Of a stretch of DNA of 64,000 nt, positions 1 to 9,101 are shown in pieces (position 1 is the first letter of the stretch; every line of letters starts with the position of its first letter). This stretch comes from Pseudomonas graminis. GTDB taxonomy: Bacteria > Pseudomonadota > Gammaproteobacteria > Pseudomonadales > Pseudomonadaceae. The stretch covers positions 124,001 through 188,000 of the forward strand of contig NZ_MTSB01000001.1 of assembly GCF_002093745.1 (NCBI RefSeq), in the 5' to 3' direction. The translations under genes were made by a program, and so were the position numbers. The notes below the pieces were generated by a model. That model had not been told where the DNA came from. It worked only from the letters and a program-made list of their open reading frames with translations, and did not search any database.

Positions 1-325
1 TTTTCTAAAAGTGCTGCGTGACTCAACATAATGCACGTTCCTTGTGCGAGTTGTTTTAACAGAGCAAAAAACTCTGGATATGTCCGGCCGACGGTACTTA
101 ATCGGTCAGGGCAACTATAAAGATGTTTAAGCGCGGTACAAGTAAGGTACGGTGTTTTTTGACCCGCAATCTTTTACTGAGTGTGTGTTTCATCGTGGTG
201 TGTAGGCCCGTGGCGACAGTCGGTGTAGTCATTTAAAAATAGGGGTGACCCTGAAGCGCTGACGCGCCTAAAATACCGGCCTGATTTTTCAAGTCCCGGC
301 AGGGACGCTTGAGGCACATCGTTCA
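1..325. other. Intergenic region, no gene seen
   Basis: This leading stretch has no open frame that resembles a protein and no RNA gene that I recognise. It should contain the promoter of the methyltransferase gene that starts at 326. A GAGG about 11 bases before that start is the only ribosome-binding candidate I see. Confidence 0.5.
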
Positions 326-1546
326 ATGTCAGTCATTACGTCCGCTCCACTTACCGCTTCGGGCGATCACCGCGCGCAGTTCCTTGGCTTGCTGGACACC
401 AGCCTGTCGCAGAATTCGCTGATCAAGCTGGTGCTGGCCAAATACGTGGGCAGCGAGGCCGAGTTGCAGCGGGTCATCATCAAGCCGCTGACGGTCAAGG
501 AGCAGCCATGCCTGACATTCGTGTACCGCTATAAAACCCGCGATATCACCAAGAACTTTCCGCTGGTCGACGCCGTGAACGTGATCGCCGGGCTTGTCCC
601 CGAGTCGTTCAAAAACGCTCACCTGCTGTCGCTGACCGACGAAGTGCAACTGGAATTCAGCAAGAAGGGCAAGACCACGCTGTTCAAGAGCAAGCCCCAG
701 CAGGCGCGCGAGGCACCTTCAACCGGGCACGATCGCGAGAAAAAACGCTACCTGGAGCTGACCCGGCCGTTTCTGACCGACCTGGGCGTGACCAACCGAC
801 AGCACGAGCTGATTCCGGCCATGTCACGTAAATGGAAACAGATCAACAAGTTCATCGAAGTGTTCTCCCATGCACTGAGCGCGTCGCCGCTCCAGCTCGA
901 TCAGCCGATCAAGGTGTCAGACTTCGGTTCGGGCAAGGGCTACCTGACCTTCGCCATCCATGATTACCTGTGCAACACCTTGCAAGCCCAAGGCCACGTG
1001 ACCGGTGTCGAGCTGCGTGAGGACATGGTCACGCTGTGCAACAAGGCTGCAGCCGGTCTCGAACACCCAGGCCTGACGTTCCAGCATGGCGATGTGCGCA
1101 CCGTTGCGCCCAGCGCACTGGACGTGATGATCGCGCTGCACGCCTGTGACATCGCGACGGACTATGCCATTCACATGGGCATTCGTTCAGGCGCATCGAT
1201 CATCATGTGTTCGCCGTGCTGTCACAAGCAGATTCGCCTGCAGATTCAGAGCCCTGCGCTGTTGAAGCCGATGCTGCAATACGGTCTGCACATGGGGCAG
1301 CAGGCCGAAATGGTTACCGACAGTCTGCGTGCCCTGCTGCTGGAAGCATGCGGATATGAAACCAAGGTGTTCGAGTTCATCTCGCTGGAGCACACCAACA
1401 AGAACAAGATGATCCTGGCCGTCAAACGCGCCGAACCGGTTAACCCGAGCCGCTTGCTGGCGCGCATTCAGGAACTCAAGGCTTTTTACGGCATTTCCGA
1501 GCAATGCCTGGAAACCCTGCTTCAGGCGGATGGTTTTCTGGGCTGA
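326..1546 (+). CDS. Class I SAM-dependent methyltransferase
   Basis: A 406-residue cytoplasmic protein. The central part carries a Rossmann methyltransferase core: the glycine-rich SAM loop is DFGSGKGYL near residue 200, followed by a GVELRED acidic strand end and an [12 protein letters not shown] segment. [11 protein letters not shown] motif follows near residue 293. This HACD plus CSPCCHK pairing is typical of the Trm13/GSTCD-like methyltransferase group in proteobacteria, whose substrate is not settled; an RNA or small-molecule target is possible. The N-terminal 130 residues have no domain I recognise. It appears monocistronic, with a 148-base gap to the next gene. The fold is secure; the substrate is unknown. 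Confidence 0.85.
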   Translation: MSVITSAPLTASGDHRAQFLGLLDTSLSQNSLIKLVLAKYVGSEAELQRVIIKPLTVKEQPCLTFVYRYKTRDITKNFPLVDAVNVIAGLVPESFKNAHLLSLTDEVQLEFSKKGKTTLFKSKPQQAREAPSTGHDREKKRYLELTRPFLTDLGVTNRQHELIPAMSRKWKQINKFIEVFSHALSASPLQLDQPIKVSDFGSGKGYLTFAIHDYLCNTLQAQGHVTGVELREDMVTLCNKAAAGLEHPGLTFQHGDVRTVAPSALDVMIALHACDIATDYAIHMGIRSGASIIMCSPCCHKQIRLQIQSPALLKPMLQYGLHMGQQAEMVTDSLRALLLEACGYETKVFEFISLEHTNKNKMILAVKRAEPVNPSRLLARIQELKAFYGISEQCLETLLQADGFLG

Positions 1547-1694
1547 AGACAACGACCCGGTTTTCGCAGTCTGCACCGGCTGCGACCAACGGCTTGATAC
1601 ATGGCAGTTTGTTGCTCTGGGTCAATGGTTGCACCTCGCACAAGGCGGATGCTTGAGCTATTCCTTAGCGTCCGGCCGCCCACGAGGGCCCATC

Positions 1695-2843
1695 ATGATC
1701 AGCACTTTTTTCATTCCCGCTGTGAACATCATCGGCACTGGTTGTATTGATGAAGCGATGCGAGCCATACGAAAATACGGCTTTCGCAAGGCCCTGATCG
1801 TCACTGACGCCGGGCTGGCCAAGGCCGGGGTCGCCAGCCAGGTCGCCGGACTGCTGGTGGAGCAGGGCATCGACTCGGTGGTGTACGACGGTGCCAGACC
1901 CAACCCGACCATTGCGAACGTCGAAAACGGGCTGGCCTTGCTGAACGCGCAGCAGTGCGATTTCGTGATTTCTCTGGGCGGTGGTTCGCCCCACGATTGC
2001 GCCAAAGGCATCGCCCTCTGCGCCAGTAACGGCGGGCATATCAGCGACTATGAAGGCGTTGATCGCTCTGAAAAACCTCAGTTGCCACTGATTGCAATCA
2101 ACACCACCGCCGGAACTGCCAGCGAGATGACTCGCTTCTGCATCATCACCGACGAAGCCAGGCACGTAAAAATGGCCATTATCGACCGCAACGTCACGCC
2201 GCTCTTGTCGGTAAACGACCCGAACATGGTGGTCGCGATGCCGAAATCGCTGACGGCAGCCACCGGCATGGACGCGCTGACCCACGCCATCGAAGCTTAT
2301 GTGTCGACCGCCGCCAACCCGATCACTGACGCCTGCGCGCTACAGGCCGTGGCGCTGATTGCCAACAACCTGCACGACGCCGTCTGCGACGGGACGAACA
2401 TCACGGCCCGCGAGAACATGGCCTACGCACAGTTTCTTGCCGGCATGGCCTTCAACAATGCATCGCTGGGCTACGTACACGCGATGGCGCATCAACTGGG
2501 CGGCTTCTATGATTTGCCTCATGGCGTATGCAATGCCGTGTTGCTGCCGCATGTGCAGTGTTTCAACGCCAGCGTCAGCGCTGCACGCCTGACCGACATT
2601 GCGCATGCAATGGGCAGCAATATTCGCGGCCTCTCCCCGGAAGAGGGGGCGCAGGCAGCCATCGAGGCCATTCGCCGCCTGTCCGCCGCTGTCGATATTC
2701 CTGCGGGGTTGACCGCGTTGGGCGTCAAGGAAGAGGATTTTCCGATGCTGGCTGCCAATGCGTTGAAAGATGCCTGTGGCCTGACCAATCCGCGTCCGGC
2801 GGACCTCGATCAGATTCAGGCTATATTCCGTCAGGCACTCTGA
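1695..2843 (+). CDS. Iron-containing alcohol dehydrogenase (AdhB/YiaY-like)
   Basis: A 382-residue group III (Fe) alcohol dehydrogenase that should oxidise or reduce short-chain alcohols and aldehydes with NAD(P). Visible family motifs are [14 protein letters not shown] (nucleotide binding), [32 protein letters not shown], and the metal-binding region [29 protein letters not shown] with the conserved histidines. The start at 1695 is chosen because the family N-terminus ([14 protein letters not shown]) begins there behind GAGGG. The open frame extends 55 codons further upstream, but that part is not family-like. The GNAT gene follows 25 bases downstream. The specific substrate cannot be told from sequence. 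Confidence 0.93.
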   Translation: MISTFFIPAVNIIGTGCIDEAMRAIRKYGFRKALIVTDAGLAKAGVASQVAGLLVEQGIDSVVYDGARPNPTIANVENGLALLNAQQCDFVISLGGGSPHDCAKGIALCASNGGHISDYEGVDRSEKPQLPLIAINTTAGTASEMTRFCIITDEARHVKMAIIDRNVTPLLSVNDPNMVVAMPKSLTAATGMDALTHAIEAYVSTAANPITDACALQAVALIANNLHDAVCDGTNITARENMAYAQFLAGMAFNNASLGYVHAMAHQLGGFYDLPHGVCNAVLLPHVQCFNASVSAARLTDIAHAMGSNIRGLSPEEGAQAAIEAIRRLSAAVDIPAGLTALGVKEEDFPMLAANALKDACGLTNPRPADLDQIQAIFRQAL

Positions 2844-2868
2844 TCAATCGCACAACACAGGCTCGCAC

Positions 2869-3315
2869 ATGGACACGCTTCGGCCCTACACCCTTGCAGA
2901 CCGGGACCTCTGCCTGGCTATCTTCGACAGTAATGTTCCGCATTATTTCGACCCCATTGAACGGGAGCGATTTTCCAGCTTCCTCATGGCGCCGCTGGGG
3001 CATTATTTCGTGGTGGAACGTGATGGCGAGGTGGTCGCGTGCGGTGGATACCTGGTGCTGTCAGACCCGTCAGTGGCCGAGCTTACCTGGGGCATGGTCA
3101 AGAATGACCGCCACGGCGGCGGACTCGGCAGGTTTCTGACTCAGGCCCGGCTGGACGTCATGAAGTCCTTACCGGGTGTCACTCGTGCCTATATCAATAC
3201 CAGCCAGCGTGTTCAGGGCTTTTACTCGACTATCGGGTTCGCCGTCACCTCCGTGGAGGTCGATGGACATGGCCGTGGCATCGACAGCGTCAAGATGGAG
3301 CTGACGATCTCGTGA
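2869..3315 (+). CDS. GNAT-family N-acetyltransferase
   Basis: A 148-residue single-domain GNAT protein expected to move an acetyl group from acetyl-CoA to an amine. The N-terminus (LRPYTLADRDLCLAIFDSNVP) is the typical first strand and helix. The acetyl-CoA loop is the region NDRHGGGLGRFLTQARLDVM at residues 79-98, and the C-terminal NTSQRVQGFYSTIGFAV segment matches the family beta-alpha end. It lies 25 bases after the alcohol dehydrogenase on the same strand, so the two may be cotranscribed. The acceptor substrate is unknown. Confidence 0.88.
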   Translation: MDTLRPYTLADRDLCLAIFDSNVPHYFDPIERERFSSFLMAPLGHYFVVERDGEVVACGGYLVLSDPSVAELTWGMVKNDRHGGGLGRFLTQARLDVMKSLPGVTRAYINTSQRVQGFYSTIGFAVTSVEVDGHGRGIDSVKMELTIS

Positions 3316-3434
3316 GTGCGGGCGCCTGAACGAAGGCTGACGAAAGCTACAGAACACGCGGCATGCAGGCTGCTGCCCGTTTAGCATTCAGGCAGTCTTC
3401 GCGATCCCCGCGAATATGCCTGGATGACCTGTTC

Positions 3435-4715
3435 ATGAGGCCTTGGCCTTGCCTGGTGAAAGGCAGCGTTCAGAGACGTGGCCTTTGGCAATTCACCGTT
3501 GCCTTGCTGCTGATTCTTTCCGGCCCACTGTGTTCGCAGGCCGCGGACAGACCACAAGGCTTCGCCAAAGACGTCACCGGTGGCGGCTCCGCGACAGCGG
3601 TGCATCCCGCTACGCTTGATGACCTTCGGTCGGCGCTCTGTGCGTCTTACAACTCGCGCGGTGCCTGCACTGATGAGGCCCCGCGGGTCGTTGTGCTGGA
3701 CCATCTTTTCGACTTTCGTGGGAGCGTCGTTTCCAACGGGCGCGCCGAAACCACTGAGCCTGGCTGCATCGTCAAACCCTGTCCGCATGGCGGAGAACAA
3801 CTGGCACTCAATGGTGCCAACGGGTTCTGCCAATCAAGGCCGCCAATCATGGTGACCTACGACAATGCCGGGCTCAAGCCACTGAAAGTCGGTTCGAACA
3901 AGACGCTGATCGGGACGGGAGGCAAGGCAGGCATCAAGGGCGCCGGGCTGTTCATCGGTGACGGCGCGCATAACGTAATTGTCCGCAACCTGACACTTTC
4001 CGATATCAACCCAAGCGTCGTGTGGGGCGGAGACGCGCTCACCCTCGACAAGGCTGATGGCGTCTGGATCGACCACAACACCTTTGCGCGCATCGGACGG
4101 CAAATGATCGTGACGGGGTGGGGTGCTGCTTCACATGTCACGATATCGAGCAACGAATTCGATGGCCGAACCCCTTACTCATCGACCTGCGACGGGCATC
4201 ATTACTGGGTGTGGCTGTTCCTTGGCAGCCAGGACACGCTGACGATAGCGAGAAATTACCTGCACGACACATCCGGCAGAGCGCCGCATTCCGGGGGCAT
4301 GAACAATGCAGAAATCCGGGCGCAAGTGGTCAATAACGTCTTCCAGCGCATGACCTACCAAGGCGCAATCATGTCCCGAACCCCGTCCTCGCACGTGTTG
4401 GTGGAAGGCAACGACTTCGAAAACGTAACTCATCCGCTGTTCAACGACGTGGACCAACCGGGCACCGCATTTGCCCTGTTCGAACCCATTTCTCTTGCTG
4501 TAAATGATGCTTGCACGAGCGTGATCGGCAGAGCGTGTGTTGCAAACCAGCAACGGGTAAGCGGCGAAGACTATCGCCCTCAGGATGCTTCTGCACTGGA
4601 GGCTTTCAGGGGTTATCGACAGTATCTGGTGGTGCCGATGACGGCGGAAGAGGCCAGGGAAAAGGTGCCGGAGGCGGCGGGGGTTGGGAAGGTCGCTGTG
4701 GGTGTCACGAGATAA
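3435..4715 (+). CDS. pnl: Secreted pectin lyase (PL1)
   Basis: A 426-residue secreted enzyme predicted to cleave methyl-esterified pectin in plant cell walls by beta-elimination. After a basic N-terminal stretch there is a hydrophobic signal segment (FTVALLLILSGPLCSQA) with cleavage expected before ADRPQ. The parallel beta-helix carries VWGGDALTLDKADGVWIDHNTFARIGRQ, then STCDGHHYWVW and HDTSGRAPH. The WIDH, RIGRQ and CDGxHYW signatures match fungal and Erwinia pectin lyases more than the calcium-dependent pectate lyases. An in-frame ATG at 3363 would add 24 residues. I prefer 3435 because the signal peptide is then closer to the N-terminus, but no strong ribosome site decides it. Confidence 0.85.
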   Translation: MRPWPCLVKGSVQRRGLWQFTVALLLILSGPLCSQAADRPQGFAKDVTGGGSATAVHPATLDDLRSALCASYNSRGACTDEAPRVVVLDHLFDFRGSVVSNGRAETTEPGCIVKPCPHGGEQLALNGANGFCQSRPPIMVTYDNAGLKPLKVGSNKTLIGTGGKAGIKGAGLFIGDGAHNVIVRNLTLSDINPSVVWGGDALTLDKADGVWIDHNTFARIGRQMIVTGWGAASHVTISSNEFDGRTPYSSTCDGHHYWVWLFLGSQDTLTIARNYLHDTSGRAPHSGGMNNAEIRAQVVNNVFQRMTYQGAIMSRTPSSHVLVEGNDFENVTHPLFNDVDQPGTAFALFEPISLAVNDACTSVIGRACVANQQRVSGEDYRPQDASALEAFRGYRQYLVVPMTAEEAREKVPEAAGVGKVAVGVTR

Positions 4716-4868
4716 AGGCGTTCAGAGAGATGACGCTCAGTGGGTTTGTGTCCCCCTGACGTCCGATAACAAGGCCACAGATCGCGGTCATTCCGTTCGG
4801 AGAGTGGCTGCGGAAGAGGTGCGAAGGCAAGACGGTTTACGCTGTTCGTCTTGCCTTGCGTAGCGGGC

Positions 4869-5981
4869 TCACGGGGCCGTAACCGGAACAGCACGATAGG
4901 CCGCCACCTGGTCTGAACGTATTGTTTCTTTCAGCACGTAAGTCGATCCCGCTTCAATGTTGATTTTCCACTGTTTGTCCGCCATCGATGCGTTCCCGTT
5001 AAAAGCTGATTCAGGCACTTTGTCGAAGCTATCGTAGCGGTACAGGGTATACGGCACGCCAGGCTTGAGCCCCGACACCGTGACAGTCAAGTTCACCTGT
5101 GCGGAAGCAGGACGAGTGTCAGAACCTTCGCCCATGACGGGCCTTTCTTCGTTTACGTCGGTCGTGAGACGAACCGGCAGCGTCTTGCCGTCCCGGTCGA
5201 TAACCCCGGTAATGGCCACGCCATAGTTTTTCCTACCGCGAGGCAGCGAATACACAGGGCGGGACGGGTCGTTAGCCGTTTGACGGTTTGCCTGAAATGC
5301 ATCGAACCTGAAGCGGTAAAGATAAGCCGGTTTCCCGTCGGGCGACCAAAGACCGTTATCGCTGAATGTAATCACGTCGTCGGCGTTATAGACAGCGGGA
5401 TGAGCTTTCGTTTTTTGGGACGAAACACCGATGACGGGCACGATATGGTCGTACTCGTCATCGCCTGCGTTTTCATCGTCGGAATCTTCGAATCGGGAAA
5501 GATTTTCGTAAACGCCGATGATGACCGGATGGCCGGACAGTACATTGCCCTTGACCCATGCCAGGAATGTATTCGCGTTCGGCGTGGTAACGCTGTCCCA
5601 CTCGACGGCGTTCAGGCGCATTTTAGCCGCGGCGGCCTCATCATTTGCGCCCAAGAGCAGCTGGCTTCCTCGCCTGGATTGGTGAGTGTTTGGGCTGGCA
5701 ATGGCGCGAGCATCGAACTGGGATACGTATTGGCCGTAGTAAAGCCCGGCACTGATAAGCGCTGTCTCACCGCAATAGCCGTAGTTCGCTGTCCACTGGA
5801 GCCGTGGAGGAATGTCGTTCATGTGGGTGCGGTCTTTTATCGCGCTTGTCTCCGCGGGTTTGACCTGGGTGTCTGCCGCACAGACAGTTGAAAAAGGTGC
5901 GCACAGGGTCAAAGCCGCTAGCAGGCACACAGGTCCGGTTTGCGCGGAAGGGCTTTTCAGAAGCAGGCTGAAGTCAAACAT
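4869..5981 (-). CDS. Secreted papain-like (C39-type) peptidase-fold protein
   Basis: A 370-residue protein with an N-terminal signal segment (CLLAALTLCAPFSTVCAA). Downstream is an apparent papain-like triad: Cys in ANYGYCGETALISAGLYYGQ, His in YDHIVPVIGV, and an Asp/Asn pair in ITFSDNGLW. These sit in the order expected for C39-like peptidases. The C-terminal third (residues about 250-370) looks like a beta-sandwich with VNLTVTVSGLKPGVPYTLYRYD. The start at 5981 is chosen because it gives a short n-region and has AAAGG upstream. It is transcribed towards the pectin lyase and may be a secreted virulence or cell-wall factor. Peptidase activity is inferred from fold only. Confidence 0.6.
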   Translation of the reverse strand: MFDFSLLLKSPSAQTGPVCLLAALTLCAPFSTVCAADTQVKPAETSAIKDRTHMNDIPPRLQWTANYGYCGETALISAGLYYGQYVSQFDARAIASPNTHQSRRGSQLLLGANDEAAAAKMRLNAVEWDSVTTPNANTFLAWVKGNVLSGHPVIIGVYENLSRFEDSDDENAGDDEYDHIVPVIGVSSQKTKAHPAVYNADDVITFSDNGLWSPDGKPAYLYRFRFDAFQANRQTANDPSRPVYSLPRGRKNYGVAITGVIDRDGKTLPVRLTTDVNEERPVMGEGSDTRPASAQVNLTVTVSGLKPGVPYTLYRYDSFDKVPESAFNGNASMADKQWKINIEAGSTYVLKETIRSDQVAAYRAVPVTAP

Positions 5982-6374
5982 TCTTGGTGCCTTTACGGAG
6001 TGTTTTAAGACGCGAGTGGTGTTCAGCGTTAACAACGTCAGTGGGCGAGAGTCAGGAGGTTCAGGGCGCCGATAATGTCATATCAATATTGCACAGCGAT
6101 AGATCGACAAACCCGTGGCCGTCGTTAAACCGGGCAATAGAAACAGTCGAGCCTGCCTTTTATCGTGGCAACCCAGTGCTGAAATCAGAGAATGAATAGA
6201 GGTAGGAGTATCGGTGCCGCTGTGGGCTGCATTTTTACGCTGGACACACTGCTGTAATCACCGGCAATCGCCAGCAGTTATCAACCACCGCGCCTTTTCG
6301 TCCTTGAGGGGCTTATCCTCAGGATGAAGGCAACACAATGAGAGGGATGTGGAACGAGAAGTGCGACGCAAAAA
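5982..6374. other. Intergenic region before the island
   Basis: About 390 bases of chromosome lie between the secreted peptidase-like gene and the tRNA fragment at 6375. I see no convincing gene, RNA or terminator. The overlapping short open frames here have no protein-like composition. It should hold the promoter of the leftward gene starting at 5981. Confidence 0.4.
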
Positions 6375-6401
6375 TGGAGCGGGTAGAGGGAATCGAACCC
6401 T
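6375..6401 (-). pseudogene. 3' fragment of host tRNA-Gly(CCC) left of the island
   Basis: These 27 bases are identical to 23011-23037, the 3' end of the intact tRNA-Gly (T loop, T-stem 3' side, acceptor 3' strand and encoded CCA). Identity stops at 6402. Joined through the shared GAACCCT to the 5' fragment at 23127-23180, it rebuilds one complete tRNA-Gly(CCC). It is therefore best read as the displaced 3' end of the host gene. Confidence 0.88.
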
Positions 6402-6407
6402 TATTGG
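6395..6407. other. Left attachment site of the island (core GAACCCT plus arm)
   Basis: The 7-base core GAACCCT (6395-6401) also occurs at 23127-23133. To its right, on the island side, lies TATTGG (6402-6407). This forms an inverted repeat with CCAATA on the island side of the right junction (23120-23125). Core length and dyad arms fit a tyrosine-integrase crossover site. Confidence 0.75.
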
Positions 6408-6623
6408 TCAAAGATCCTTTGAAGCGTGTATTCGTGTAGTCCTCAAACTATCTGGAACCTCAGTAAACGCTGGCGATCCTTCGATATCACTACGGTGCAC
6501 CATGGTGCATGAAGCAATCGTAAAGTTTTCGCGCCTCATCCGATGGAGATTACGCTCGAACCTAGCCGCTGAACCCTCAGCCAGCAGGAGCACGCCTATC
6601 TTTCTTTTCATCACTTCATCCAT
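6408..6623 (-). CDS. Small hypothetical protein at the island left end
   Basis: A possible 71-residue protein beginning MDEVMKRKIGVLLLAEGS. Its best support is a strong ribosome-binding site, GGAGG, five bases before the ATG at 6623. It ends in the base next to the left attachment arm. I recognise no domain and the composition is ordinary, so it may be a real small gene, the remnant of a longer one, or chance. Confidence 0.35.
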   Translation of the reverse strand: MDEVMKRKIGVLLLAEGSAARFERNLHRMRRENFTIASCTMVHRSDIEGSPAFTEVPDSLRTTRIHASKDL

Positions 6624-6973
6624 ACCTACCTCCGTAAGTCGATTGAAATGCTTCGTTGATGTCGGAGCTTCGATCTGACTAACGCCGTTTTTTCTGAGGC
6701 TGCATAAGGGGGTCGATTTTTTGCAAATTTGGAGGATAACGCCAAAGGCTTCAAAGAGGACGTATTAAAAGGGCATCTTGGGTCTGTACCGATGGCTGGG
6801 CCGAAGCGGCATCTCGACGCCCATCTAATACCTCGGCTATCACCCGATGGGTGATTGGAGAGTTCGTATGCGGTCGTAGATCAATGAGTTTTGCCGATGG
6901 TTTCCAAGCTCAGAGGTTGCCATCTTGGTTTAGGCGCATTGACATCATCGTCACATCTGACGATGATTGTCCC
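6624..6973. other. Island left-end non-coding stretch with possible gene remnant
   Basis: No complete gene is seen. An open stretch from about 6707 to 6856 on the + strand reads ...NLEDNAKGFKEDVL KGHLGSVP..., which is protein-like but has no good start. It could be the tail of a lost gene. The region must also hold the promoter for the methylase-glycosylase pair that follows. Confidence 0.3.
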
Positions 6974-7651
6974 ATGAAATATCCAGGTGGGAAGGGCAAG
7001 TGCTACCAGCGCTTGATTAATTTGATGCCCCCGCATCAGACGTACATCGAATCGCACCTAGGTGCGGGCGCGGTCATGCGCCACAAGAAACCTGCAGCTC
7101 GCAACATTGGGATTGACCTTGATCCTGCCGTTCAGGGGGCTTGGTCTAGCCAAGCCCGAGATCGTCTGGAGCTCGTACAGGACGATGCTACGAGTTATCT
7201 AAGCTCATTCCCTTACCAAGGGAATGAGCTGATCTATGCTGATCCACCGTACCTAACTCAAACACGACGTCGTCCCAAAATCTATCGATTCGAGTATGAC
7301 CAGACCCAGCACGAGTCGCTGCTCCAAACACTGCGCAGCGTGCCATGTAAGGTCATGATTTCCGGGTACGACAGCCTGCTGTACAACGAGGTGCTCCACG
7401 GATGGAGGAAGGTTACATTCATGGCCAAAACGCACGTCGATCTCAGGGAAGAATGCGTATGGATGAACTACGCTGCCCCTGAAGAACTGCACGACAGTCG
7501 TTACTTGGGCGACACGTTCCGTGAACGTCAGACCATTGCCCGACGCCAGGCGCGCCTTCGTGACCGTGTAAGAGCTATGGATCCTCTTGAGCGCAACGAC
7601 TTCATGCGCTGGATTTCGCAGGCCTATGGCTCCACCCAGGAGGCCGTGTGA
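6974..7651 (+). CDS. DNA adenine methylase, D12 class (Dam-like)
   Basis: A 225-residue protein of the D12 class N6-adenine DNA methyltransferases. The order of motifs is standard: MKYPGGKGK at the very N-terminus, ESHLGAGAVMRHKKPA (SAM loop), GIDLDP, and the catalytic YADPPYL (DPPY) at about residue 95. I start it at 6974 because the family begins with xKYPGGK. The open frame reaches back to 6851, but those 41 residues are not family-like. The ribosome site is weak. It overlaps the OGG-like gene by 4 bases, so the two are surely cotranslated. The family methylates adenine. Whether this one marks self DNA, or marks a target for the paired glycosylase, is not known. Confidence 0.88.
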   Translation: MKYPGGKGKCYQRLINLMPPHQTYIESHLGAGAVMRHKKPAARNIGIDLDPAVQGAWSSQARDRLELVQDDATSYLSSFPYQGNELIYADPPYLTQTRRRPKIYRFEYDQTQHESLLQTLRSVPCKVMISGYDSLLYNEVLHGWRKVTFMAKTHVDLREECVWMNYAAPEELHDSRYLGDTFRERQTIARRQARLRDRVRAMDPLERNDFMRWISQAYGSTQEAV

Positions 7652-8421
7652 TGCAGAGCGGCGTGGTTTTCATAGATTCTCAAATTTACAGCCGGGAGTT
7701 CCCTGACGCTCAAAGTGAAGTCTTGCCTGGTGTAACGTGGGGCTTAATTGAGGCTTTTCCCTCTCCCGCATACTGGGCTTATCAAGCGTGGGCGAATGAT
7801 CAAGAGCCCGAGCCACTCAACTACCACCTCGGTGATTCGCTCGTGGAAGAGGTGGGGGCGTGCCTTCTAGGTGGTCACGGTATTCCGTCACAGGTGGGGC
7901 TTGCGGCGTTTGCTCATCTTCGGGCTCTCGGGGTCTTCGAAGGTAGTGCTCCGTCTGAGACTCAGATTCTGGAGTGGCTGAGCGCGCCCTTGAGTGTTGG
8001 TAGCCGGGCCATTCGCTATCGGTTTGCAAAACAGAAAGCACGGTATCTGCATGCGGCCCTGGTCTCACTGGAGGGAGGCAATATCCCTACTCACTCTGGT
8101 AGAGCACTTAGGGACTGGCTGCTCAGGCTGCCAGGCATCGGATACAAAACGGCGTCGTGGATTGCGCGAAACTGGCTGGATGCCGATGACGTGGCCATTC
8201 TCGACATCCATATTCTCAGAGCTGGCGCGCTAGCTGGATTCTTCTCCGTAGGCCTGACTGTAGAGCGTCACTACCTCAAACTGGAGCAGGAGTTTCTTGC
8301 CCTGAGTAATGCCATCGGCGTTCGGCCATCAAAACTCGACGCCCTGATGTGGTACCAGATGATGTCGGCTACAGATCTCGTGCATGGCCTGATGGGGCAC
8401 ACTGGGAAGAAAGCCGCTTAA
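7648..8421 (+). CDS. OGG-like HhH-GPD DNA glycosylase/lyase
   Basis: A 257-residue helix-hairpin-helix protein. The catalytic core is LLRLPGIGYKTASWIARNWLDADDVAILDIHILRAG, at residues about 164-199. It contains the hairpin Lys used by bifunctional glycosylase/lyases (OGG1-type) and the downstream Asp of the DIHI motif. The start is GTG at 7648, overlapping the methylase stop; an ATG at 7651 is an alternative. OGG-fold proteins of this size occur as Cap11 in type IV CBASS and elsewhere in defence loci. Its last 4 bases overlap the end of the oppositely oriented nitroreductase gene. Base specificity cannot be read from sequence; a modified or mismatched base is expected. Confidence 0.87.
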   Translation: MMQSGVVFIDSQIYSREFPDAQSEVLPGVTWGLIEAFPSPAYWAYQAWANDQEPEPLNYHLGDSLVEEVGACLLGGHGIPSQVGLAAFAHLRALGVFEGSAPSETQILEWLSAPLSVGSRAIRYRFAKQKARYLHAALVSLEGGNIPTHSGRALRDWLLRLPGIGYKTASWIARNWLDADDVAILDIHILRAGALAGFFSVGLTVERHYLKLEQEFLALSNAIGVRPSKLDALMWYQMMSATDLVHGLMGHTGKKAA

Positions 8422-9101
8422 TCGGGCTTGTCTGATCCACCGATCAAGGCGACTCCTACTCCGCTGAGAATTCCAATGGGTGCCAGCTGGCTGGCCCACG
8501 GCTCTCCCGTGACACCCAGCGGGCAAAAGGTGCAGCCGAGAGCCTCAGCAACCATTGCCATGATCGCCAGTAACACACCTGCATCACGCCAGATCAGGCT
8601 CTCACCTTGTTGGTATTTCGCAAACGTCTTGCCCGGCTCTGCGACCAATAACAACCGTGTGCCTTCCCCGATGGCCAATGTGGCCTCGCACTGCTGATTC
8701 ATCTTCGCGAAGAGCTCAGACGAACCTGGGATGTCATGAAATCCGTGGCGGCGGCTGTCATAGCGTTGCCAGCTGCCCGTCGCATGGTGATCGACCAGGA
8801 TGTGGATGGGATGAATGGCGCCTGCGGACAAAGCAGGGCGACGTTCCAGCTCGAACCCGTATTCGGAGTCAGCAACTGCCTGCGTACGCGCACAGCGCCA
8901 TAGCAGTTCACTAAGCTCTGTTTTGCTCAATGCGTTGAACGAGCGCTTCGACCGTCTGCGTTCAAGCAAGTGGAGAAGCCCTGCATCGGCTCGGGCTACT
9001 GGTTGCTTAAGTGGATGAAACTGGGCCTCAGTCCATACGAAGGGTTCGTAATAGCCTGGGACTGCACTGACGATGGGGCTATCAAGAATGATCTTGCTCA
9101 T
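8418..9101 (-). CDS. SagB-like nitroreductase-family flavoprotein
   Basis: A 227-residue FMN-dependent oxidoreductase of the nitroreductase superfamily. It shows LLERRRSKRSF (FMN phosphate-binding start), SAGAIHPIHILV, and the C-terminal DAGVLLAIMAMVAEALGCTFCPLG helix. The SAGAxHP pattern is that of SagB-type enzymes, which oxidise azoline rings in peptide natural products. The start at 9101 is preferred to the longer frame because it overlaps the QueC-like gene by 20 bases. It is the last gene of the leftward operon. A role in oxidising a product made by the QueC-like or deoxyribosyltransferase steps is inference. Confidence 0.83.
   Translation of the reverse strand: MSKIILDSPIVSAVPGYYEPFVWTEAQFHPLKQPVARADAGLLHLLERRRSKRSFNALSKTELSELLWRCARTQAVADSEYGFELERRPALSAGAIHPIHILVDHHATGSWQRYDSRRHGFHDIPGSSELFAKMNQQCEATLAIGEGTRLLLVAEPGKTFAKYQQGESLIWRDAGVLLAIMAMVAEALGCTFCPLGVTGEPWASQLAPIGILSGVGVALIGGSDKPD

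Noticed and set aside
6707..6856. Complete small protein gene
   Set aside because: The translated sequence is protein-like but has only a TTG start without a ribosome site, so it is noted as a possible remnant only.
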